From Winogradskyella undariae (GTDB taxonomy: Bacteria > Bacteroidota > Bacteroidia > Flavobacteriales > Flavobacteriaceae): a stretch of DNA of 64,000 nucleotides. The DNA is taken from assembly GCF_013285155.1 (NCBI RefSeq), contig NZ_JABTEL010000014.1, positions 29,834-93,833 of the forward strand, given 5' to 3'. Under the pieces are notes generated by a model that was not told the DNA's origin, did no database searches, and was given only the letters and a program-made list of their open reading frames with translations. The position numbers and the translations under genes were made by a program. This document shows positions 54,443 through 63,905 of the stretch, piece by piece; position 1 is the first letter of the stretch; each line of letters starts with the position of its first letter.

Positions 54443-55414
54443 TTAAGATTCGAAGTCATCAACATTTTTCTTCTTATTCTTCTTATTCTTGTTCTTTTTT
54501 TTCTTGAAACTACCATCATTTCCATTTCCGTTGTCGATCTTTTTATCCTTATGAAAATCTAAACGATATGAAGCTCCAAAAGCAATATTTAAAACTGTAG
54601 GTGTGTCTTTTGTATTAAAGGCAACATTTGCATCTAATTGGAAGTTTTTGGTCCATAAGTATGCACCACCAAATCTAAAAATATTATCAGCATAAAAATC
54701 ACTTTTAATACCTTGTGCTTCACCAAAAACTACCCATTGTGGCGTAAATGAATGTGTTAATGTAAATATGTATTGAAAATCGGACTGGTCTGTAGCTATT
54801 CTATCCATGATTAAATTCATAACAAATACCCATCCGCCATTAAAGTTGTTTTGCGTTGCAAGCATAACTTTAGGACTGAATCCTTCTATATCAGGTGCCG
54901 TATAAGGATTATCTTCTGTATCAAAATTAGCTCCAGCATATACAGCAACTGCAGGGATTAAAGACTTCCAGCTAAATCTATTGTTAGCATGAAAACTATA
55001 GATGTTAGGTTTTTCTTCTCCTGCATTTTTATAAGGATCATAAACTAAATATTTAGCACCTAAAGTAAAATTTTTTAAGTTTGAGCGTTTATTTTCTCTA
55101 GGAATAGAACCTCCATTAAATGTTTGTGTGTCATTTTGATAAACACCATCTAAAGATAATTCTAATTGCTCGAAAAATAAACCGTAGCGTAGCGCAAAAT
55201 CAAAGCCAAAACCTGAGACGTCATAATCGGCTAGTGCATGTTCTTCTTTTACCGTAAAAGCACCAGTTTCAAATTGTACAACACCTGTTCCTACAGAAAA
55301 GGCACTTTTAGAAACACCTGGCCTATTAGAGTTAATAACTTCAGTATATTGGGCGTTTGCATTAGTAAATGAAATTAAGAGAAGTAGGACAAAAAATGAT
55401 TTGAGTATTTGCAT
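54443..55414 (-). CDS. outer-membrane beta-barrel protein (MetA-type/phenol pathway-like)
   Basis: A protein of about 323 residues with a signal peptide (MQILKSFFVLLLLISFTNANA). The mature chain reads as beta-strands: INSNRPGVSKSAFSVGTGVV, FDFALRYGLFFEQLELSLDG, NNRFSWKSLIPAVAVYAGAN, YIFTLTHSFTPQWVVFGEAQ. It ends with a low-complexity Lys/Asn tail (KKKKNKNKKNKKK). It resembles the 'MetA-pathway of phenol degradation' outer-membrane family, a label that does not give a substrate. The internal ATG at 55414 is chosen because the signal peptide begins there. It is upstream of the GNAT gene (21 bases). Confidence 0.82.
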   Translation of the reverse strand: MQILKSFFVLLLLISFTNANAQYTEVINSNRPGVSKSAFSVGTGVVQFETGAFTVKEEHALADYDVSGFGFDFALRYGLFFEQLELSLDGVYQNDTQTFNGGSIPRENKRSNLKNFTLGAKYLVYDPYKNAGEEKPNIYSFHANNRFSWKSLIPAVAVYAGANFDTEDNPYTAPDIEGFSPKVMLATQNNFNGGWVFVMNLIMDRIATDQSDFQYIFTLTHSFTPQWVVFGEAQGIKSDFYADNIFRFGGAYLWTKNFQLDANVAFNTKDTPTVLNIAFGASYRLDFHKDKKIDNGNGNDGSFKKKKNKNKKNKKKNVDDFES

Positions 55415-55517
55415 TATTTTTTCGTTTAAATTCAAATATAGATATTTTATACTTTTTTTAAGGAATAATAGCTGAATATAAATGAGTATAATTGTATTTT
55501 TGATATTATTTTTATTT

Positions 55518-55811
55518 ATGATACAAGAAGCTTCGGCCATGGGATTACTGAAAACTATATTAATAATTGTACTTGTCTACTTCGGTTTTAAGATATTAGC
55601 ACGATTATTTTCTCCTTTTTTGTTAAAATTTGTTGCTAAAAAAGCAGAAGAAAAATTTGGAGGTCAATTTGGAGGATTTCAAAATCCAAATCAACAACGA
55701 CAAGAACAAAAGCAAAAAGAAGGCGAAACCGTTATAGACAAAATGCCTAATAAAAATAGTTCTTCAAATCCAAATGTTGGTGAGTATGTAGATTACGAAG
55801 AAATAGAGTAA
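55518..55811 (+). CDS. DUF4834-family membrane protein
   Basis: A protein of about 97 residues. One hydrophobic helix (MGLLKTILIIVLVYFGFKIL), a basic stretch (ARLFSPFLLKFVAKKAEEKF) and a Gln/Asn-rich, acidic tail ending EYVDYEEIE, as in DUF4834 proteins of Bacteroidetes. I use the ATG at 55518 (MIQEASAMGLLKT), 16 bases after a perfect -7 box TATTTTTG at 55495-55502; starts at 55482 or 55539 are possible. Its function is unknown. The YfhO gene follows after 86 bases. Confidence 0.8.
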   Translation: MIQEASAMGLLKTILIIVLVYFGFKILARLFSPFLLKFVAKKAEEKFGGQFGGFQNPNQQRQEQKQKEGETVIDKMPNKNSSSNPNVGEYVDYEEIE

Positions 55812-55897
55812 TATCTATCATTTCGTGATTACAGAAATCTTCAGTTTGGTTTCAAAAAAACAATTACTTTTCAGAATTCATTCAATAAAGTTTTCAT

Positions 55898-58336
55898 ATG
55901 TCATTATCTATTAAACGATTACTTCCTCATATCTTAATTTTAATTGGATTTGTGGTACTTTCCTTAGTCTATTTTAGTCCTGTTTTACAAGGGAAAAAAA
56001 TTAACCAAAGTGATATAATGCATTACATTGGTATGGCACAGCAACAAAAGGAGTTTGCTGAAGCTACAGGTAAAGAAACCTATTGGACTGAAAGTGCATT
56101 TGGAGGGATGCCAACCTATCAGTTAGGAGCAAAATACCCACATAATTATATAAAAAAAATAGATTTAGCTTTACGGTTCTTACCAAGGCCAGCAGATTAT
56201 CTGTTCTTATATTTTATAGGTTTTTATATTTTATTATTGTCGTTAAAAGTTGATTTTAAACTCGCTGCATTAGGTGCTTTAGCTTTTGGTTTTTCAACGT
56301 ATCTTATAATAATACTTGGTGTTGGTCATAATTCTAAAGCACATGCAATAGCATATATGCCTTTAGTTTTATCTGGAATTATTCTCACATTTAGAAAGAA
56401 ATATATTCTTGGTTTCTTATTGACGACTATTGCTTTAGGCTTAGAGATTGTAACGAATCATTACCAGATGACGTATTACTTATTGCTCTTGGTTTTAGTT
56501 TTAGGGTTAGCTTATTTGGTAGGTGCTTATAAAAAGAAAGAATTACCTCATTTTTTTAAATCTGTAGGTTTACTGTCTGTTGGAGCACTATTAGCTGTAG
56601 GTCTTAATGCTACAGGTATTATGGCAACGCAAGAATATGTTAAAGAAAGTGCGCGTGGTCAAAGTGATCTAACCATAAATTCTGATGGTTCACCTAAAGA
56701 AGTAACAACAGGTTTAGATAGAGGTTATATTACGGAATATAGTTACGGTATTTTAGAATCTTTTAATCTTTATATCCCAAAATTTATGGGAGGAGGAAAC
56801 TACGAAGATGTAGGTAAAGATTCTGAAACTTATAAAGCTTATATTGCTTTAGGCGCTTCGCCAATGGAAGCTTTAGATGCGGCCAGAAATGCACCAATGT
56901 ATTGGGGAGATCAACCTATTGTAGAAGCACCTGCTTATGTCGGAGCAGTTATAATATTTCTATTTGTTTTAGGATTGTTTTTGGTAAAAGGAAGATTAAA
57001 ATGGTGGCTTGTTGGTGGAACGCTATTATCTCTTTTATTATCTTATGGTAAAAACCTAGGGTTTCTAACAGATTTCTTTATTGATTATGTGCCGTTTTAT
57101 AATAAGTTTAGAGCAGTAAGTTCTATACAAGTTTTATTAGAATTATGTATTCCGGTTTTAGGAATTTTAGGCTTATCACGTTTGTTTAGTAACGACTTTA
57201 AAGATGAAGAAAAACTTAAAGCATTATTATATTCTGTAGGGATCACAGCAGGTTTAGCTATAATCTTCTTGTTGTTTAAATCCATATTGTTTGATTTTGA
57301 AGGTTTAAGAGATGACCAATATATTGGTGCTTACGGACAGGCTTTTATGGATTCTGTTATTGATGACAGAAAAGCTTTAATGTCAAGTGATACCTTAAGA
57401 ACGTTAATTCTTGTTTTGCTATCGGCAGGAACCATTTATTTATTCTTAAAGAAGAAATTATCAGAAAATTTAGTGGTCGTTGTATTTGCTGTTTTAATCC
57501 TTTTTGATTTAGTAACAGTAGATAAAAAATATGTTAATAATGATAATTTTATTTCAGCATTAAGAGTTGATAAACCATATCAAGCTAATAACGCAGATAA
57601 AGAAATATTAAAAGATAAAAGCCATTTTAGAGTGATGGATATGTCTACAGAAGGACAAAGAAAGCCTGCAAAAGCAGCGTATTATCATAATTCTTTAATG
57701 GGTTATAGTGCCGCTAAATTAGGACGAGTAGAAGAGTTGTTGGATTTTTATGTGTACAACAATAATATGAATGTTCTTAATATGCTTAACACTAAATATA
57801 TTATAGCAGAAGAAAAAAACACCGTTTTTCCATATACTAATACAGATGCAAATGGTAATGCTTGGTTTGTTTCAAATCTTAAAGTAGTTGCAGGTGCGAA
57901 TGAAGAAATTTTAGCTTTAGATAGTTTAAATACAAAAACTACGGCTGTTACAGAAAAACAGGTTGCTACAGATCATAATTTAAAACCTAGTTATCAATTA
58001 GATTCTACGGCTACTATTCAATTAAAAGAATTTAAGCCTAACTATCTAAAATACGAATCTAATAATAGAAGTAAAGGCTTAGCTGTATTCTCTGAAATCT
58101 ATTATAACCATGGTTGGGATGCTTATATAGATGGGGAATTAGTACCACATTTTCGAGTAAATTATGTGTTAAGAGCATTAGAATTACCAAAAGGAAATCA
58201 TACAATAGAATTTAAATTTGAACCACAAGTGGTTAAAACAGGAAGCAGTATTGCTTTGGCTAGTTCTGCTATTTTAGGATTGTTGATTTTAGCAGGATTG
58301 TTTTTTAAATTTAAAGACACAAAAGCGAAAGCTTAG
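55898..58336 (+). CDS. YfhO-family integral membrane glycan protein
   Basis: An 812-residue protein with about 12 hydrophobic helices in the first 540 residues and near the C-terminus. HILILIGFVVLSLVYFSPVL opens the protein, and a soluble extracytoplasmic part (about 540-780; HFRVMDMSTEGQRKPAKAAY, EIYYNHGWDAYIDGELVPHF) lies before a last helix. YfhO in Bacillus adds sugar to teichoic acid and is GT-C-like; the match here is with the bacteroidetal group. The NHYQMTYYLL and YFSPVLQGKKINQSD stretches are family text. GT4 follows after 2 bases, so it is in a surface-glycan operon. Confidence 0.92.
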   Translation: MSLSIKRLLPHILILIGFVVLSLVYFSPVLQGKKINQSDIMHYIGMAQQQKEFAEATGKETYWTESAFGGMPTYQLGAKYPHNYIKKIDLALRFLPRPADYLFLYFIGFYILLLSLKVDFKLAALGALAFGFSTYLIIILGVGHNSKAHAIAYMPLVLSGIILTFRKKYILGFLLTTIALGLEIVTNHYQMTYYLLLLVLVLGLAYLVGAYKKKELPHFFKSVGLLSVGALLAVGLNATGIMATQEYVKESARGQSDLTINSDGSPKEVTTGLDRGYITEYSYGILESFNLYIPKFMGGGNYEDVGKDSETYKAYIALGASPMEALDAARNAPMYWGDQPIVEAPAYVGAVIIFLFVLGLFLVKGRLKWWLVGGTLLSLLLSYGKNLGFLTDFFIDYVPFYNKFRAVSSIQVLLELCIPVLGILGLSRLFSNDFKDEEKLKALLYSVGITAGLAIIFLLFKSILFDFEGLRDDQYIGAYGQAFMDSVIDDRKALMSSDTLRTLILVLLSAGTIYLFLKKKLSENLVVVVFAVLILFDLVTVDKKYVNNDNFISALRVDKPYQANNADKEILKDKSHFRVMDMSTEGQRKPAKAAYYHNSLMGYSAAKLGRVEELLDFYVYNNNMNVLNMLNTKYIIAEEKNTVFPYTNTDANGNAWFVSNLKVVAGANEEILALDSLNTKTTAVTEKQVATDHNLKPSYQLDSTATIQLKEFKPNYLKYESNNRSKGLAVFSEIYYNHGWDAYIDGELVPHFRVNYVLRALELPKGNHTIEFKFEPQVVKTGSSIALASSAILGLLILAGLFFKFKDTKAKA

Positions 58337-58338
58337 AT

Positions 58339-59625
58339 ATGAATTCTACAGTACTAATTATAACTTATTATTGGCCACCTGCGGGTGGTCCTGGCGTACA
58401 ACGTTGGTTAAAGTTTGTGAAGTATTTATCTGAATTTGGTATTGAACCGATTGTTTATTGTCCTGAAAATCCAAATTATCCAATTATGGATGAAAGTTTG
58501 GTAAATGAAATTCCTAATAATATTACCATTTTAAAACAACCGATTAATGAACCTTATGGTTTAGCAAGTTTGTTTTCTAAAGGAAGTGCTAAAAAAATAA
58601 GCTCGGGAGTTATCCCTAAAGCTAAAAAGCAATCTTTTATAGAAAAAGCAATGCTTTATGTAAGAGGAAATTACTTTATTCCAGATGCGCGTAAAAATTG
58701 GGTAACACCATCGGTTTCTTATTTGTCAGAATACATTAAAAAGCATCAAATTGAAACTATAATTACTACTGGTCCACCGCATAGTTTACATTTAATAGGT
58801 TTGCAGCTAAAAGCTAAATTAGGTGTAAAATGGTTAGCCGATTTTAGAGATCCTTGGACAACGATTGGTTATCATAAAGATTTAAAACTAACAGATTCTT
58901 CTAAAGCAAAACATTTAGATTTAGAGCAAAAGGTTTTAAATACGGCAGACCAAATTGTTGTAACCAGTAATCACACTAAAAACGAATTTAAAACTAAAAC
59001 AAAACAACCTATTTCTGTTATTACTAATGGTTACGATACGCATAAGGTTAGAGTAGAAGGGAAGGATGCTCAGTTTAGCTTATCTCATATTGGATCTTTA
59101 TTATCGGAACGAAACCCTATGGTTTTATGGAATGTACTTTCAGAAATTATAAAAGAAAATAAAGACTTCTCTGAAGTATTTAAATTACAACTTATAGGTG
59201 TTGTTAGCGATGATGTTGTAGAATCTATACATGAAAATGGATTAAAGAACCATGTAGATGTTGTTGGTTATGTGAGCCATGATGAAGCTTTACAGTTTCA
59301 AATGAAATCACAGTTATTATTACTTATTGAAATAGATTCAGAAGATACCAAGGCTATTATAGCAGGAAAAGTTTTTGAATATCTCATTTCAGAAACACCA
59401 ATATTAGCCATAGGACCAAAAGATTCTGATGTAGAACAAATTATAACATCAACAAACACAGGAACCTACTTTAATTATCAGCAGAAAGCAGAACTTAAGA
59501 CACAAATATTAGATTATTTTGAAGCGTTTCAAAATAATAACTTACAAGTTAATGCTATTGGTTTACAACCTTATAGTAGAAAAGCATTGACAAAAAAGTT
59601 AAGCGAAATCATTAAGGATAGTTAA
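58339..59625 (+). CDS. glycosyltransferase family 4
   Basis: A 428-residue GT-B enzyme. N-terminal ITYYWPPAGGPGVQRWLKFV is a typical acceptor-side loop; the donor half has SHIGSLLSERNPMVLWNVLS, FKLQLIGVV, VDVVGYVSHDEAL and the E-rich pocket AGKVFEYLISETPILAIGPK. The sugar and acceptor are unknown. It begins 2 bases after the YfhO stop and 46 bases before the flippase gene, so all three probably form one operon. Confidence 0.92.
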   Translation: MNSTVLIITYYWPPAGGPGVQRWLKFVKYLSEFGIEPIVYCPENPNYPIMDESLVNEIPNNITILKQPINEPYGLASLFSKGSAKKISSGVIPKAKKQSFIEKAMLYVRGNYFIPDARKNWVTPSVSYLSEYIKKHQIETIITTGPPHSLHLIGLQLKAKLGVKWLADFRDPWTTIGYHKDLKLTDSSKAKHLDLEQKVLNTADQIVVTSNHTKNEFKTKTKQPISVITNGYDTHKVRVEGKDAQFSLSHIGSLLSERNPMVLWNVLSEIIKENKDFSEVFKLQLIGVVSDDVVESIHENGLKNHVDVVGYVSHDEALQFQMKSQLLLLIEIDSEDTKAIIAGKVFEYLISETPILAIGPKDSDVEQIITSTNTGTYFNYQQKAELKTQILDYFEAFQNNNLQVNAIGLQPYSRKALTKKLSEIIKDS

Positions 59626-59671
59626 TTTACTACCTACACTTTAGTCTTAAATTGTTGTACTTTGCTTCACT

Positions 59672-61132
59672 ATGGGAATCGTCTTAAACCAGTCTTTTAA
59701 AAACACAGTCACCACATATTTTAGTTTTGGACTTGGTGCTATTAATACACTTTTTCTCTACACTAATTTTTTATCAGATCAATATTACGGTTTAGTTGCT
59801 TTTTTACTTTCAGCAGCAAATATTATGACTCCATTTATGGCATTTGGTGTTCATAATGCAATTGTAAAATTCTATTCCACATTCAAAACAAAAAATAGTA
59901 TCAATAGCTTTTTAACCTTGATGTTGTTTTTGCCTTTATTCTTTATAATTCCGGCTGCATTTATAGGATATTTCGCTTATGATACAATTGTTCTGTGGCT
60001 TTCTAACGAAAATAAAATTGTAGAAAATTACGTTTGGTATATTTTTATTTTGGCAGTTTCAATGGCCTATTTTGAAATTTTCTTCGCTTGGACTAAAGTA
60101 CACATGCAAACCGTTTTTGGTAATCTGATGAAAGAAGTTTTTCATCGTGTTTGTATTATGCTTTTATTATTTGGTGTGTATGTAGAATGGTTGACTGTAA
60201 ATCAATTTATTACTGTACTTGTTGGTGTATATGTGCTGCGTATGGTTATTATGAAATTGTATGCTTATTCTGTACGGTTTCCGAAGTTGAAATTTCAAAA
60301 ATTAGAGAATCAGTTTTCGATATTAAAGTATGCAGGTTTAATGATTGTAGCAGGTTCTATAGCAATGCTAATTCTAGATATAGACAAGTTTATGATTGGC
60401 TTAATGTTACCAGATATTCAGCAAGTGGCTTATTATAGTGTTGCTATTTTTATAGCCACGGTTATTGCTGTTCCGCAACGTGCTATGCATCAAATTATGT
60501 TGCCATTAACGGCTAAGTTTCTTAATGAAAATGATAAAGTTGCCTTAGAGGATTTATACAAGCGAAGTTCAATGACGCTCTTGGTTATTAGCGGCTTTAT
60601 TTTCTTATTAATTATTTTGAATATTAATCAATTATACGAAATTCTTCCAGAGAAATTTACAGGAGGTTTATTTGTCGTTCTCATTGTAAGCTTGGCAAAA
60701 TTGTATGATAATAGTTTAGGGAATAATAATGCTATTCTCTTTAATAGCGATTATTATAGAATGGTTTTGTTTTTTGGTGTGCTTTTAGCAATTATGGCTA
60801 TTGTATTAAATGCAATTTTTATTCCTATTTATGGAATTGAAGGTTCTGCTTTTGCTACATTTTTAGCCGTTTTTATTTATAATACCATCAAAATTATATT
60901 TGTAAAGCGGAAGTTTAATATGATGCCTTTTTCAATGGGTTCTGTTAAAATTGTATTGGTATTAATTGTTTTAACATCTGGTTTCTATTTCTGGGATTTT
61001 CTATTTCATCCTATATTAAACATAATCCTAAAGTCTGGATTGCTAGGACTTATTTATATTGTCTTAATTTATAAATTAAATATTTCTGAAGATATTTCTA
61101 ATCAGATGAAGAAATATCTTAGACTAAAATAA
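59672..61132 (+). CDS. Wzx/MATE-like polysaccharide flippase
   Basis: A 486-residue membrane protein with about 14 hydrophobic helices (FGLGAINTLFLYTNFLSDQY-like TYFSFGLGAINTLFLYTNFL at the N-terminus; YYSVAIFIATVIAVPQRAMH in the middle; IVLVLIVLTSGFYFWDFLF near the end). It is of the oligosaccharide flippase / MVF family that moves lipid-linked glycan across the inner membrane. It completes the YfhO, GT4, flippase row. Followed by a hairpin at 61145. Confidence 0.9.
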   Translation: MGIVLNQSFKNTVTTYFSFGLGAINTLFLYTNFLSDQYYGLVAFLLSAANIMTPFMAFGVHNAIVKFYSTFKTKNSINSFLTLMLFLPLFFIIPAAFIGYFAYDTIVLWLSNENKIVENYVWYIFILAVSMAYFEIFFAWTKVHMQTVFGNLMKEVFHRVCIMLLLFGVYVEWLTVNQFITVLVGVYVLRMVIMKLYAYSVRFPKLKFQKLENQFSILKYAGLMIVAGSIAMLILDIDKFMIGLMLPDIQQVAYYSVAIFIATVIAVPQRAMHQIMLPLTAKFLNENDKVALEDLYKRSSMTLLVISGFIFLLIILNINQLYEILPEKFTGGLFVVLIVSLAKLYDNSLGNNNAILFNSDYYRMVLFFGVLLAIMAIVLNAIFIPIYGIEGSAFATFLAVFIYNTIKIIFVKRKFNMMPFSMGSVKIVLVLIVLTSGFYFWDFLFHPILNIILKSGLLGLIYIVLIYKLNISEDISNQMKKYLRLK

Positions 61133-61138
61133 AGACAT

Positions 61139-61181
61139 AAAAAAGTCCCGAAAGGTGCTTTGAGGCACACACTAACGGGAC
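61139..61181 (-). terminator. terminator of the protamine-like-tail gene
   Basis: On the minus strand GTCCCG, an inner GTGC...GCAC stem and CGGGAC fold as a two-part hairpin, followed by six T residues. It lies between convergent genes and could also stop plus-strand transcription weakly. Confidence 0.8.
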
Positions 61182-61208
61182 ATTTTACTAACCAACCAAA
61201 AAAACTTT

Positions 61209-62264
61209 TTATCCTCTAGATCGTCTAGTGGTAGATCTTGTAGAACTCTGGTTGCTCGTTCTACTTGTATTAGTTGTCGACTTTTTTGTCGTTCTTGTTT
61301 TATTAGACACAGAAGTATTATTTCTGGTCACATTTCTATTAGAGGTCGTATTTGTAGAGCGTTGTGTTTGCGTTCTACTTGGTGTTACAACTCTAGTATT
61401 AGTTCTTGTCGTTGTAGTATTTCTTGTTCTAGGCGATGTTGTTCTAGTATTAGAACGAGATCTAGTTGTATTATTAGTACTACGTGTTGCTCTTGTACTT
61501 GCTATTGTTGTATTTCTACGTTGAACTTGCGTTCTAATAGTTCGTTCAGAATTATTTCTAGGAGTTTGTGTATAATTGTTATTTCTTACAGAATTTGAAC
61601 GTCTGGTAACATATCCGTTACTTCTTCTTTCAATATTATAATGTCTTACATTATTAGTGTATGGTCTGTAATAAATATGTCTTGTAACTGTATAATATTG
61701 TCTATATGGATTTGCATGTACAATACTAAAATTAGCATGTGGAGCGGCATAAAATCGGTGCCATGGTCTATAAATATAAGATCTGTTATAAGTGTTGATA
61801 AATCCATCATAACCATAATATATGTTGTTTCTGTAATAAACATTTAATCCACCAACTCTACTAATTCTACCAAATCCATTATAATTAATCAGAATATTTC
61901 CTATTTGATTAACACGACCGTAATAATCGTAATAAATTGGAGTATTTTCAATTTGAATAATAGCGCCATAGCTATCATATTGTACGTAAGGATTATAATC
62001 ATAACCTGTATTAAAGCTTAAACTGAAACCAGGTGTATTAATTCCGACACTTACATCTGGACCATAGTTTGGTAAATAAAAATCAAATTGACCATCAGCA
62101 AATACTGAAAACTCAATACCTTCTTCATTAAATATGAAAGAATTGCCATAACCTTTCACATAGTTGTTAATAGAAGCTTCAGCTTCTGCTGTTGTGTTAG
62201 TGTTTGCGAATGCAGTTGTGCTTATAGCGACTAAGGCTGCAAATAAATATATAATTCGTTTCAT
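61209..62264 (-). CDS. secreted protein with protamine-like Arg/Thr/Ser/Asn tail
   Basis: A 351-residue protein. A signal peptide (MKRIIYLFAALVAISTTAFA) leads to a Tyr/Asn/Gly-rich beta domain (residues 25-210; GFSLSFNTGYDYNPYVQYDS, IYYDYYGRVNQIGNILINYN). From about 210 to the end it is almost wholly Arg, Thr, Ser and Asn (TRSTNNTTRSRSNTRTTSPR is one sample) with hardly any acidic residue, so its net charge is very high. The tail may bind DNA, LPS or other polyanions outside the cell. No domain is recognised. Single gene, with its own terminator. Confidence 0.78.
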   Translation of the reverse strand: MKRIIYLFAALVAISTTAFANTNTTAEAEASINNYVKGYGNSFIFNEEGIEFSVFADGQFDFYLPNYGPDVSVGINTPGFSLSFNTGYDYNPYVQYDSYGAIIQIENTPIYYDYYGRVNQIGNILINYNGFGRISRVGGLNVYYRNNIYYGYDGFINTYNRSYIYRPWHRFYAAPHANFSIVHANPYRQYYTVTRHIYYRPYTNNVRHYNIERRSNGYVTRRSNSVRNNNYTQTPRNNSERTIRTQVQRRNTTIASTRATRSTNNTTRSRSNTRTTSPRTRNTTTTRTNTRVVTPSRTQTQRSTNTTSNRNVTRNNTSVSNKTRTTKKSTTNTSRTSNQSSTRSTTRRSRG

Positions 62265-62454
62265 AATAAATGGGTTTTAAATTAAACTCAGTTGGTATAA
62301 AACAAACAACGTGCCAAAATATTTATATGCTTGTTTTTTAGTGTTTTAGGTTGTTTTAGAAGATGGTTAATGTAACAATTTTAGAATTCAATCTTCTTAT
62401 CTATAAGAACCATGAACTAAAAATGATTATTTTAGTCCTGATTAAAAACCAACC

Positions 62455-63534
62455 ATGAGCACCAACCAAGTTAAATGTAAGAATTGCGAAAAACCTTTTG
62501 ATGATCATTTTAAATTTTGTCCACATTGTGGTCAAAAAGTAAATGATCAATTAACGCTAGGTGTTTTATTTTATAATACCATTAATAATTACTTTTCTGT
62601 TGATGCTCGAATTTTTAAGAGTTTTATACCATTAATGTTTAAGCCTGGCTTTCTTGCAAAAGAATTTATCAAGGGCAAGCGTTCTCTATATATGCATCCT
62701 GCTCAGATGTATTTGTTTGTTACTATTGTGTTCTTTGCTTTATTTTCTTTTACTGCAAGTAACCAAAGAGATATGGTTAATAATGAATTGAAAAAAACAT
62801 TAAAATCAAGTCGTGCTATTATTTCAGACAGTATTAAAGCTAATGAAAGAATAATCATTAAACGTGTTAAAGATTCTATAGAAAATTCATCGATACGTAC
62901 TGCGTTAGAAAATAATAAGAAGTATACTGGGATGACGGATAGTCAAATCGATTCGATCTTTTCTCAAGATGATTTATTAAAACCTAAATTAGATTTTGGG
63001 TTTAACGAAAAAGAACTCGATTCTTTAATAGAAGCTGATGTTAGCGAAAAAGAGATCTATAAAACTATGGGATTGGATGAAAATCCAGGATGGTTTAAAG
63101 CAAAATTGTATTCTCAAGTTTTAAAGTTTTATAAAGCTAGAGATGGCGGTAATATTCTTAAAACCTTTTATGATACTTTACCAATTGCCTTGTTCTTTTT
63201 ACTTCCAATATTCGCCTTTATTTTAAAGTTATTGTTTTTCTTAAAAGGAAGATATTCTCATCACTTAGTATTTAGTTTGTACTATTTCTCATATTTGTTT
63301 ATGGTGTTTAGTATCATTTTAGGTATTAATTTAATTTGGGATATGCCAGATTTTATAGATTGGTTAATTGTTTTATCTACCAATTTATATCTCTTTTTGG
63401 CATTAAGGAATTTCTATAAACAAGGTTGGTTTCTAAGCTTCTTAAAAAATGGAATAGTAACATTTACCTTTATGTCTATAGTGATACCAACGGCAATTGT
63501 TTTTATAGGTTTTATAGCTTTTCTATTTTATTAA
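62455..63534 (+). CDS. DUF3667 membrane protein with N-terminal zinc ribbon
   Basis: A 359-residue protein. Residues 8-28 are a zinc ribbon (CKNCEKPFDDHFKFCPHCGQ: C-x2-C, C-x2-C), then the DUF3667 signature (VDARIFKSFIPLMFKPGFLA, KEFIKGKRSLYMHPAQMYLF), a hydrophobic helix, a charged soluble region (about 110-230) and four more helices to the end. The family is confined mainly to Bacteroidetes and of unknown function. Its stop overlaps the end of the gene at 63531 by 4 bases. Confidence 0.9.
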   Translation: MSTNQVKCKNCEKPFDDHFKFCPHCGQKVNDQLTLGVLFYNTINNYFSVDARIFKSFIPLMFKPGFLAKEFIKGKRSLYMHPAQMYLFVTIVFFALFSFTASNQRDMVNNELKKTLKSSRAIISDSIKANERIIIKRVKDSIENSSIRTALENNKKYTGMTDSQIDSIFSQDDLLKPKLDFGFNEKELDSLIEADVSEKEIYKTMGLDENPGWFKAKLYSQVLKFYKARDGGNILKTFYDTLPIALFFLLPIFAFILKLLFFLKGRYSHHLVFSLYYFSYLFMVFSIILGINLIWDMPDFIDWLIVLSTNLYLFLALRNFYKQGWFLSFLKNGIVTFTFMSIVIPTAIVFIGFIAFLFY

Positions 63535-63905
63535 TCCTTTAAAGATCCTGCATGCCAAATAGGAATATTTAAAAAATCACTCAAAGTTTCAGCATCAGCA
63601 ATGATAGATTTTAAGTTGCCATGATCTACAACATTTTTTCTAGAAGCATCGTCTAGAACTAAATTTAGTTCAAAACTGTTGTAAGAGCTGTCATCAGATT
63701 TAATATGTTCGCCAATAAGTTGAATAGCCTTAATAGATTTTAAAGGAATATATGTTTTTGAATTCGCTATATCTCTTCTATGAATTTTAGTTTTATAAGA
63801 TTTGTAATAGTAACCTAATTGTTTATCGAAAACTCTTGGCTTGTAAATAGTATAAAACATCGTTGCACCTGCACCACCAAAAATGAGACCTGCAATGAGT
63901 AACAT
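63531..63905 (-). CDS. small membrane-anchored hypothetical protein
   Basis: A 124-residue protein. An N-terminal hydrophobic helix (MLLIAGLIFGGAGATMFY) is followed by a soluble part with a PH/EbsA-like beta pattern (SYKTKIHRRDIANSKTYIPL, LKSIKAIQLIGEHI, FELNLVLDDASRKNVVDHGN) and a helical end (SIIADAETLSDFLNIPIWH). Upstream of the ATG the frame stays open for 17 codons (KRVNLYQYNTLTEVNW) with coding-like text but no standard start codon. The true start may be non-ATG or lost. Function unknown; it is tail to tail with the DUF3667 gene. Confidence 0.65.
   Translation of the reverse strand: MLLIAGLIFGGAGATMFYTIYKPRVFDKQLGYYYKSYKTKIHRRDIANSKTYIPLKSIKAIQLIGEHIKSDDSSYNSFELNLVLDDASRKNVVDHGNLKSIIADAETLSDFLNIPIWHAGSLKD

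Noticed and set aside
61228..61847. Open frames on the plus strand opposite the Arg/Thr/Ser-rich secreted protein (Leu/Val-rich and Ser/Cys-rich texts)
   Set aside because: They are the antisense reading of a low-complexity repeat, have extreme composition and lie wholly within a well-supported minus-strand gene.
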